DNA of 5,165 bases from an uncultured Collinsella sp. (GTDB lineage: Bacteria; Actinomycetota; Coriobacteriia; Coriobacteriales; Coriobacteriaceae), in the NCBI GenBank assembly GCA_958445065.1, contig CAUCQW010000049.1, positions 1 to 5,165 of the forward strand, given 5' to 3'. Below are positions 1 to 4,352 of this stretch, piece by piece (position 1 is the stretch's first letter; every line of letters starts with the position of its first letter). Position numbers and translations under genes: made by a program. The notes beneath the pieces are model-generated. The model did not search any database. It was given only the letters and a program-made list of their open reading frames with translations, and had not been told where the DNA came from.

Positions 1-63
1 TCGGCGGGGCCATTGTGGCTCTTGACAGCGGATTGGGTCATATGAGCGAAAACCCATTGAGTC

Positions 64-89
64 ATGCCGCAGCGGCATTTGGCAAATGC
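64..89. repeat. Two overlapping odd palindromes (possible operator)
   Basis: The first palindrome (64-78) reads ATGCCGCAGCGGCAT: 7-bp arms around a single central base. The second (75-89) reads GCATTTGGCAAATGC, with the same 7-1-7 design, and shares GCAT with the first. The first 14 bp of the first palindrome recur exactly at 1498-1511 upstream of the intact pilin-LRR gene, and a one-base variant lies at 3673-3685 upstream of the second copy. The site lies just beyond the minus-strand terminator at 103-136, so it could control a gene that starts to the left of the window. A regulator-binding role is inferred from symmetry and recurrence; no binding protein is identified. Confidence 0.5.
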
Positions 90-102
90 GAACTCGATGC
101 CC

Positions 103-136
103 AAAAAAGAAGGAGGGGCGCGAAGCCCCTCCTTCT
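103..136 (-). terminator. Intrinsic terminator of the structured RNA
   Basis: On the minus strand a perfect 12-bp stem (arms 125-136 and 108-119) closes a 5-nt loop, TTCGC. It is followed directly by a run of six Ts (108-103, the first one also closing the stem). This is the standard rho-independent terminator layout for leftward transcription. There is no comparable T run on the plus side, so it is directional. It defines the 3' end of the RNA called at 103-314. Confidence 0.88.
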
Positions 137-314
137 GGACAGCCTATATCCCGGTTACCTGCCTGCCAGTTCGCTCTCCCCGAAACCATCGGGGCGCTTG
201 GGGTCGAACCCCTATGCATGGAATGCTTTTCGCGGCCATGCCCGCTATGCGTGTAGACGCACACCACGCCAAACGTCAGGTTTACCAGCCGGGGCTGAAC
301 CCTCTTTCGAGAGC
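103..314 (-). ncRNA. Unassigned structured RNA, about 210 nt
   Basis: The leftward transcription unit is bounded by a good promoter (TATAAT at 326-321) and an intrinsic terminator ending at 103, with no convincing protein in between. It is dense in complementary segments. A three-part long-range helix pairs 293-297 with 140-144, 289-292 with 151-154, and 277-281 with 157-161. Hairpins occur at 302-313 (CTCT/AGAG, CGAA loop), 248-261 (TGCGT/ACGCA), 216-241 (GCATGG/CCATGC), 200-212 (GGGG/CCCC) and 178-194 (CCCCGA/TCGGGG). The result is a multibranched fold, unlike the rod of 6S RNA. I see no tRNA, tmRNA, RNase P or SRP RNA hallmarks. It may be a mobile-element RNA or a known Rfam motif that I do not recognise. 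An overlapping plus-strand reading frame (15-710) looks like an artefact. Confidence 0.68.
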
Positions 315-320
315 AAGTAT

Positions 321-350
321 ATTATAGCATCTACAAACCCGGAATGTCCT
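321..350 (-). promoter_or_regulatory. Sigma-70-type promoter of the structured RNA
   Basis: The minus strand has a consensus TATAAT at 326-321 and AGGACA (four of six matches to TTGACA) at 350-345, separated by 18 bp. Transcription would begin around 314, directly before the first hairpin of the RNA. This is the best promoter match I found in the window. Confidence 0.75.
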
Positions 351-370
351 GACACATTTGAATACAATCG

Positions 371-426
371 AACTACCCGGCTACACAGATACACGGTTAC
401 GGAGCCACAGAGCTACATGGCTACGT
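371..426. repeat. Seven degenerate tandem 8-bp units
   Basis: On the plus strand the units are AACTACCC, GGCTACAC, AGATACAC, GGTTACGG, AGCCACAG, AGCTACAT and GGCTACGT. The loose consensus is RGCTACAN, and ACNC or AC is kept at positions 5-6 of every unit. The run lies in the spacer between the stop codon of the pilin-LRR gene (443) and the promoter of the structured RNA. It could be a protein-binding array, a remnant of coding repeats, or a chance low-complexity patch. The periodicity was seen by eye and not tested statistically. Confidence 0.45.
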
Positions 427-442
427 GGAAAGGATACGGGGA

Positions 443-1426
443 TCATTTCGCTGCCCAAACCGTTGGCGCGATTACGCTAGGAGCACCAGCATTGAAGAGA
501 TCATGCCGTATGTTGGCGGAGATGTTCCAATTAGTGCAGTCGAGGGTTAGAGAACGACAGTTGAAGAACATCCTGTGTACATCCGTGATCTTTGAGAAGT
601 CCATATTGCCGAAATTGATACTTTCGAGATTAGAGCAACTTGAGAACATAATGCCAGTGGCAGTTGGGAAACCTTTCCATCCTGCGAAACTGACGTTTCT
701 GAGTGAGTAACAACCCGTACACATCGACTCCATGCAGTCGAGTCGCGCTACATTCATCCCAGAGAGGTCGAGCGCGGGCAAGGACTCACAGTGCCAGAAT
801 GAGTGCTGCCAATTGGCGCATGCTGACATATTGAGTCTCTTGAGATTGACGGATTTCATTGCAGTGAAAAATTGGAACCAAAATGACAGGCTGTACGGTT
901 TGATCCCAAAATCGACAACGCAAACGGATTCGATCTCGCCATGGTGCTCATACCAAGGAGTGTTAGCTGGTCCATTGTTTACAGAGGAATGCTCAGCATC
1001 CCAAGTTGCGGAATAAAAAGCTGTCTCGAACCCCGTATAAACCGCCGTGACCCTGCGACTGTTCAGCATGTCACCGACCTTGGGCAGACCCTTCCGCTTG
1101 TAGAACATGAGGCTGTGGTCGTCCTCGGAGTACACGGCGAACGCCGTACCGTTCTGTGGGTCCACGATGTCGGCATCGGTCAGCGTCCCGTTGCCGCCGC
1201 CGATGCCGCCCGACTCCCAGCTACCCTTGTTGATCCCGTTGCCGAGTGTCCCCGCCACGAGGTTGAACTGGTTCCCGATGGCAGACGAGACCCACGGACC
1301 CACAATCAGCACCACCAGGACGATGATCGCGATGATCAGGACGTACTCTACTGTCGACTGCCCCTTCGGGCGGCGGGTAAATCTGGGAGATACCCGCCGC
1401 CCGAAAGGAATTTCCGCTACGTTCAT
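443..1426 (-). CDS. Flp-type pilin-like surface protein with BspA/DUF285 leucine-rich repeats (copy A)
   Basis: This 327-residue protein has a basic 22-residue leader ending in Gly22. It is followed by QSTVEY with Glu at +5 and Tyr at +6, the class III (Flp/TadE) prepilin peptidase pattern, and a hydrophobic helix at about 29-50. A Gly-rich linker (62-80) leads into a BspA-type pre-LRR segment (about 84-160, HSLMFYKRKGLP) and then degenerate BspA-like repeats (about 165-320, SLPALDLSGMNV, MFFNCRSL). From family knowledge, TadV-like processing would put the protein in the membrane or a Tad pilus, with the repeats outside for adhesion; the ligand is unknown. The ATG at 1426 is chosen because GAAGGGAG sits 6 nt upstream. 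No LPXTG signal is present. The repeat-coding half looks AT-richer than the 5' half. A paralogue lies at 2639-3600. The fusion call is strong; the function is inferred. Confidence 0.88.
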   Translation of the reverse strand: MNVAEIPFGRRVSPRFTRRPKGQSTVEYVLIIAIIVLVVLIVGPWVSSAIGNQFNLVAGTLGNGINKGSWESGGIGGGNGTLTDADIVDPQNGTAFAVYSEDDHSLMFYKRKGLPKVGDMLNSRRVTAVYTGFETAFYSATWDAEHSSVNNGPANTPWYEHHGEIESVCVVDFGIKPYSLSFWFQFFTAMKSVNLKRLNMSACANWQHSFWHCESLPALDLSGMNVARLDCMESMCTGCYSLRNVSFAGWKGFPTATGIMFSSCSNLESINFGNMDFSKITDVHRMFFNCRSLTLDCTNWNISANIRHDLFNAGAPSVIAPTVWAAK

Positions 1427-1451
1427 GTGCGGCTCCCTTCGGATTGGATTG
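1045..1451. repeat. Direct repeat, copy A (5' cassette of pilin-LRR gene)
   Basis: About 407 bp aligns with 3220-3625 in the same orientation, differing by only one indel (in the G tract) and roughly 15% substitutions by eye. It covers the ribosome binding site, the leader, the pilin helix and the pre-LRR region. Similarity stops sharply upstream of the ribosome binding site (after GGATTGGATTG on the plus strand) and fades into the repeat-coding region. Two such copies are a substrate for homologous recombination that would delete or exchange the intervening 2.2 kb. Confidence 0.85.
1365..1405. repeat. 15-bp perfect inverted repeat within the prepilin leader
   Basis: The arms TTCGGGCGGCGGGTA (1365-1379) and TACCCGCCGCCCGAA (1391-1405) flank an 11-base loop. 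In the mRNA this makes a very stable hairpin spanning about codons 8-21 of copy A, close enough to the start codon to affect translation. It also has the two-arm geometry of a recombinase site. In copy B the arm nearest the start codon has turned into a G9 tract. Confidence 0.75.
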
Positions 1452-1497
1452 GCTGATGCTGCAGAGGATAGACGCGATTTCTATTAGTGGAATCACC

Positions 1498-1512
1498 ATG
1501 CCGCAGCGGCAA
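1498..1512. promoter_or_regulatory. Conserved palindrome upstream of copy A
   Basis: ATGCCGCAGCGGCAA contains the 13-bp core TGCCGCNGCGGCA (1499-1511). The core ends exactly 85 bp from the ATG of copy A, the same spacing as in copy B, while the sequence between palindrome and ribosome binding site is unrelated in the two copies. It also lies just upstream of the TACAAT of the divergent 1572 gene, so it could act on both directions. Operator function is inferred. Confidence 0.55.
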
Positions 1513-1527
1513 ATCTTCATTCTGCGC

Positions 1528-1533
1528 TACAAT
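1528..1533 (+). promoter_or_regulatory. Probable -10 element of the LexA-linked small gene
   Basis: TACAAT matches TATAAT at five of six positions. It sits 39 bp upstream of the ATG at 1572 and directly abuts the LexA box at 1534-1547. No good TTGACA-like -35 is visible; the equivalent place is occupied by the edge of the conserved palindrome, so an activator or a weak -35 may be involved. Confidence 0.45.
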
Positions 1534-1547
1534 AGAACATGCGTTCG
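1534..1547. promoter_or_regulatory. LexA (SOS) box
   Basis: AGAACATGCGTTCG matches the Gram-positive LexA operator CGAACRNRYGTTYG at 13 of 14 positions, with only the first C missing. It lies immediately downstream of the TACAAT -10 and 25 bp before the start codon at 1572, a position where bound LexA would block transcription. It also lies upstream of copy A, which is transcribed the other way. DNA-damage control of the 1572 gene is therefore likely. Confidence 0.75.
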
Positions 1548-1571
1548 TTATAGATTCCAAAGGAGTACCAC

Positions 1572-1874
1572 ATGGAGCAGGGCGAGAAGTCGATACGTTT
1601 AGTCACAGCCCTCGTCGAGTGCCGCCCCGATGGCGAGTACGTCCCGTGGGGCATTAAGTGGTACGACGGAACCGTCTACCCGTTCGACCGCATCGAGTCC
1701 TACAGCTCTCGCTCGTGGGCGCTCGGCAGGAACAGGCAGTCCGAGTCCTGGCGCGTGGTCATCGGGGACGGCACCTGCCGCGACATCTGCCATTACCAAA
1801 ACAGCTGGTACGTTGTCCATGATCCCGACCATGACGCGCCTGCGGAACGCGCACCGAAAGGACCGTGCAAGTAG
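1572..1874 (+). CDS. Small LexA-controlled protein of unknown function (100 aa)
   Basis: The ATG at 1572 is preceded by AAAGGAG at a 6-nt spacing, which fixes the start. The protein is soluble, with no signal peptide or membrane helix. It looks like a small beta-rich domain: VECRPDGEYVPWGIKWYDG, then YPFDRI, WRVVIGDG and SWYVVHD, ending in a polar tail. From memory, this pattern (RPDG..P..I.W.DG..Y.IDR, ending W.V) recalls short uncharacterised proteins found near Y-family DNA polymerase genes in Gram-positive bacteria. The LexA box in front of it fits that link, but I cannot confirm homology. It is transcribed divergently from copy A and converges, 12 bp apart, on the gene piece ending at 1887. 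A role in the SOS response or in a mobile element's response to damage is inferred. Confidence 0.82.
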   Translation: MEQGEKSIRLVTALVECRPDGEYVPWGIKWYDGTVYPFDRIESYSSRSWALGRNRQSESWRVVIGDGTCRDICHYQNSWYVVHDPDHDAPAERAPKGPCK

Positions 1875-1886
1875 CACAGTAAGGCA

Positions 1887-2190
1887 TTAGGGCTGCGGGC
1901 AGTCTCTGATAGCCGCCGCGAGCGCGTCGGAGAGCCTCGCGACTTGCCCCGACGCATACTCGACTATTTGCTCCGGATCGGTCATATCCCCGTGGGCGGC
2001 GGCATCGAGCAACGCAGCCAGCCCGCGCATCTCGCTGACGAACTCGCACGCGAGGCGGGACGCGAAGGGGTCGAACCGAAATCCCTGCGCCTCTGCGGAT
2101 GGAAATACCTCGGTCGCTTCGCGCCTTTCGAGTGGCTTCCCCTCAATGAAATCGGTACCGTAGAGGATGCGAACTTGATTGCCGCTGCGG
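1887..2190 (-). pseudogene. Apparent 3' piece of an unrecognised gene
   Basis: The minus-strand frame ending in TAA at 1887 reads like real protein over its last ~100 residues, with helical amphipathic stretches (YGTDFIEGKPLERREA, then FDPFASRLACEFVSEM and VARLSDALAAAIRD). The frame stays open up to 2504, but upstream of about 2190-2260 it has the Val/Leu/Glu-rich look of an antisense shadow of the plus-strand gene. No start codon with a ribosome binding site is visible near that point. I read it as a 5'-truncated gene. The alternative is a full 205-residue protein starting at 2504 that overlaps the plus-strand gene. No family is recognised, and the right boundary is approximate. Confidence 0.45.
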
Positions 2191-2192
2191 TC

Positions 2193-2588
2193 ATGCGCGA
2201 CCCCGAAATCGACTGCGACGTCCTCTTCCAGTACTGCGACCTCCGTGAGATTTTCGAGCCGCTCGGATACATCAACGCCGCTCTCCAGTACGATGCCGTT
2301 CCGTACCGCAAGTGGTCGTCCCCGCTCGACCTCAAGGAGATTGGGATGGACGACCTCAGCCTGCACGAGAAGTGCGCCCTGCAGCTCGGCTGGGAACTTG
2401 CGGGAAAGGACGATTCGCGCGATCGTGCCGATATGTCCGTTGAGGAACTCATCGATTTCGGCGAGACCGAAGCCGAGGAACGTGAGCTGGAAGTCTGGCT
2501 CCACGGCTACATGGATCCCTACGAGGGCGAGATAGATACTGCGAAGTATTCCATGGCTGAGATTGTCAGTAAGCTGTTCTCCAATTAA
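2193..2588 (+). CDS. Unrecognised acidic protein, possibly 5'-truncated
   Basis: The convincing part of this frame runs from about 2193 to the TAA at 2588 (131 aa from the ATG at 2193). It is rich in Asp, Glu, Trp and Tyr, with motifs YRKWSSPLDLKEI, LHEKCALQLGWELAG and an acidic tail EAEERELEVWLHGYMDPYEG. The frame is open to 1944, but that stretch looks like the complement of the minus-strand piece at 1887-2190. The ATG at 2193 has no ribosome binding site. A well-placed one (AAGGAG at 2334-2339, 6-nt spacer) precedes an in-frame ATG at 2346, giving an 80-residue product. Either the start is 2346 or the gene has lost its 5' end. The acidic character recalls small phage or plasmid accessory proteins, but no family is recognised. 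Confidence 0.5.
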   Translation: MRDPEIDCDVLFQYCDLREIFEPLGYINAALQYDAVPYRKWSSPLDLKEIGMDDLSLHEKCALQLGWELAGKDDSRDRADMSVEELIDFGETEAEERELEVWLHGYMDPYEGEIDTAKYSMAEIVSKLFSN

Positions 2589-2638
2589 ATAGAAGAGGAA
2601 ACTGGACCACTCGATAGGTATTTGCCCTTCCCGTAAAG

Positions 2639-3600
2639 TTATTGCCAGGCCTTCGGAAGACTCACACCGGGAGCACCCTCGTTGAAACTGTTATGATGGG
2701 CGTAGACCAGCACATTCCATCCCGTGCAATCGAGGTTAAGGGCCTCACAATGCCCGAACATGTAATTGAACAAACTGATTTGCGATGCGAACTTCGATGA
2801 GGGAGGCATGCTGAGAACCTCGAGCTTCTTGCAGTCGAAGAACATGTAACTGGAGTCATACACATTCGAGAAATTCCAGCCCGAAAGGTCGAGTTCCGTA
2901 AGTTCGCCATCGCCGTAGAAGGCGCATCCCATTCTCTTGACTTTTGACGTATCCATCATGGACACGTCCAGGGTCCGGAGTTTGAAGCACCTATCGAACG
3001 TTCCAAAAAGGCTTGTGACTTCGCTTGTGTCGATAGGTCCGAGGTCGATGGACGTGACGTTCACGAACCAGTAGAACCAACCAGACATATTTTTGGGCTT
3101 GATGCTGTCTACGACTTTCACGGAAAGAATGTCAGCCCTATGGGGCCACCAAGGTGCATTGCCATCCCCGCGGCCGCCTGGGATAGCGAAGTCGTAGTTC
3201 TCGATATCGGGATAGACTTCCGTTACCCTGCGGCAGTTGAACATACAGCCGACTTCTGGCAGGCCCTTACGCTTGTAGAACATAAGGCTGTGGTCGTCGG
3301 CGGAGTACACGGCGAATGCCGTTCCGTGTACGGGATCCACGATGTCGGCGTCGGTCAGCGACCCGTTACCGCCGCCCGTGCTACCGGTTTCCCAGCTCCC
3401 CTTGTCGATCCCGTTGCCGAGCGTCCCTGCCACCGTGTTGAACTGGTTCCTGATTGCAGACGAGACCCACGGCCCCGCGATCAGGACCACCAGGCCGATG
3501 ATCGCGATGACCAAGACGTACTCTACTGTCGATTGTCCTCTCAGGCGGCGGGTAAATCTGCGAGATACCCCCCCCCGAAAGGAATTTCCGCTGCATGCAT
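2639..3600 (-). CDS. Flp-type pilin-like LRR protein (copy B), start out of frame at a G9 tract
   Basis: This is a paralogue of copy A. It has a leader ending in RLRG, then QSTVEYV with Glu at +5, a hydrophobic helix, a Gly-rich linker, the HSLMFYKRKGLP segment and clearer BspA repeats (IDTSEVTSLFGTF, LDVSMMDTSKVKRM, LTELDLSGWNFSNV). The ribosome binding site (GAAGGGAG, 3614-3607) and ATG (3600) are identical in position to copy A. Copy A has ten bases (GGGCGGCGGG) after the eighth codon; here there are nine Gs (3576-3568). Translation from 3600 therefore stops after 19 residues (MHAAEIPFGGGYLADLPAA). With ten Gs the product would be 320 aa. With nine, the pilin frame is open upstream to an ATG at 3667, but that codon lacks a well-spaced ribosome binding site. 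It could be phase-variable, a fresh pseudogene or a homopolymer sequencing error. Confidence 0.8.
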
Positions 3601-3625
3601 GTGCGGCTCCCTTCGGATTGGATTG
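3220..3625. repeat. Direct repeat, copy B (5' cassette of pilin-LRR gene)
   Basis: This is the partner of 1045-1451, in the same orientation and 2,174-2,175 bp away. The offset changes by one at the C9 run (plus strand 3568-3576), showing that this is the only indel between the copies. The shared segment ends at GGATTGGATTG just upstream of the ribosome binding site, and the sequence beyond is unrelated apart from the palindrome at 3672-3686. Confidence 0.85.
3568..3576 (-). repeat. G9 homopolymer in leader of copy B
   Basis: Nine consecutive Gs on the coding strand fall at codons 9-11 of copy B. In copy A the same place reads GGGCGGCGGG, which is less prone to slippage. Gain of one G would restore the reading frame from the conserved start. 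Mononucleotide tracts of this length near the 5' end of surface-protein genes are classic slipped-strand switching sites. Confidence 0.7.
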
Positions 3626-3671
3626 CAAGACCGTCTCCAGCTTATGAATAAGCCGTTCAGGACGCATGCTC

Positions 3672-3686
3672 TTGCCGCGGCGGCAA
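3672..3686. promoter_or_regulatory. Conserved palindrome upstream of copy B
   Basis: TTGCCGCGGCGGCAA has 7-bp arms around one base. Its 13-bp core (3673-3685) ends 85 bp from the ATG at 3600, exactly as in copy A. The first T and G also continue into a shared TGAAGNN on the minus strand in both copies. A regulator-binding site common to the pilin-LRR genes is inferred. Confidence 0.55.
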
Positions 3687-3726
3687 CACTTCAGAGATAT
3701 CCATACCTTCCTGCACACTTCAAAGA
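3686..3726. repeat. 12-bp direct repeats upstream of copy B
   Basis: ACACTTCAGAGA (3686-3697) and ACACTTCAAAGA (3715-3726) match at 11 of 12 positions and start 29 bp apart, close to three helical turns. They sit beside the palindrome, between copy B and the divergent HTH gene. They may be paired binding sites for a regulator such as the HTH protein; this is inferred. Confidence 0.35.
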
Positions 3727-3824
3727 GAAATCGATTCGATTGGCAGCCACATGGCAACCCCAATGCCGCGCCCGGATGAAAGCAGGAAGTATGAGAAGAA
3801 TCGATATGAGAGGAGTAAATAGAA

Positions 3825-4262
3825 GTGGCAAGAGGAAAAGCTGATTTCAGGGCTCAGCGCGAGCAGCTCGGACTCACACAGCAGGACGTGGCGGATGCTC
3901 TTGAAATCAATATCAAGACCGTCAAGAGCTGGGAGGACCCCAAGCAGACGAGGTATCGCATCTCTAAAGCCGCATGGCGATACCTAGACCGAGCGCTTGA
4001 TATGCAGGCGCAACAGGTGGCATTCGCCTGCTACGTAGTTGAAAAGCGGATTGAAGAGCTCGGCAGAGAGCCGGCTGCGGTATCGATAACGTACTACAGG
4101 GACCAGGCCACATACGACCGATTCGGTCGAGAGGCGGGTCCGTTCGGTCAGGCGAACGCGACCGCCAATGCAATCGCATGCGAGCTTGAGCGCACGGGCA
4201 TTAAGGTCAAGTTCCGCTATCCCGATGACAGCGCGATACCGACCCCGAGGAGCAACTACTGA
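3825..4262 (+). CDS. HTH (XRE-like) DNA-binding protein, 145 aa
   Basis: An N-terminal helix-turn-helix at about residues 8-50 contains LGLTQQDVADALEINIKTVK followed by SWE, the typical Cro/CI-like core of helix 2, turn, recognition helix. The remaining ~95 residues are mixed and of unknown role (helical AQQVAFACYVVEKRIEEL, then an Arg/Asp-rich part). The start is a GTG at 3825, preceded by AGGAG with a 9-nt spacer; the ATG at 3806 is in another frame. It is divergent from copy B, with about 220 bp between them that carry the palindrome and the direct repeats, so it is a natural candidate to regulate that interval. It converges on the recombinase gene, a common arrangement in integrated elements. 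The specific regulatory target is not known. Confidence 0.85.
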   Translation: MARGKADFRAQREQLGLTQQDVADALEINIKTVKSWEDPKQTRYRISKAAWRYLDRALDMQAQQVAFACYVVEKRIEELGREPAAVSITYYRDQATYDRFGREAGPFGQANATANAIACELERTGIKVKFRYPDDSAIPTPRSNY

Positions 4263-4271
4263 TATCAACAG

Positions 4272-4311
4272 AAAACAATGGGCATCTCCCGCAATCGGGA
4301 GATGCCCATTG
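4272..4311 (-). terminator. 16-bp stem terminator between convergent genes
   Basis: The arms CAATGGGCATCTCCCG (4276-4291) and CGGGAGATGCCCATTG (4296-4311) form a perfect 16-bp stem with a 4-base loop. On the minus strand it is followed by TTTT (4275-4272), so it would end recombinase transcription. On the plus strand it lies 14 bp after the HTH stop but lacks a T run, so termination in that direction is less certain. Confidence 0.8.
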
Positions 4312-4352
4312 CCAGACAGCGACCCAAATCGTCACCGCCGGCGGTCTTTATA

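Noticed and set aside
1..13. Possible start of a further minus-strand gene (ATG at 13) with a weak echo of the pilin leader region (CAATCCG and GAGCC)
   Set aside because: Only four codons are visible and the spacing to the palindrome (64 rather than 85 bp) does not match the two known copies.
200..212. GGGGTCGAACCCC resembles the T-arm of a tRNA or the 3' end of tmRNA
   Set aside because: The loop is 5 nt rather than 7, there is no acceptor stem, anticodon arm or tag-coding region, and the segment fits better as one hairpin of a larger RNA.
15..710. Long plus-strand open frame across the left of the window
   Set aside because: It runs through a terminator hairpin, a promoter and the antisense of the pilin-LRR gene, and has no recognisable domain or ribosome binding site.
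1887..2504. Full 205-residue minus-strand protein
   Set aside because: The upstream half has shadow-like composition opposite a more convincing plus-strand gene; only the C-terminal part was kept.
3601..3763. N-terminal extension of copy B upstream of the conserved ATG
   Set aside because: It is open only because of the G9 frame and has no well-spaced ribosome binding site. Beyond the shared segment it is not conserved with copy A.
3951..3985. 9-bp inverted repeat AGGTATCGC/GCGATACCT inside the HTH gene
   Set aside because: A match of this length at this spacing is expected about once by chance in a window of this size, and it lies in ordinary coding sequence.
4332..4350. ACCGCCGGCGGT followed by CTTTATAT as a possible plus-strand terminator
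   Set aside because: The stem is only about 4 bp with a 4-base loop and the T run is poor.
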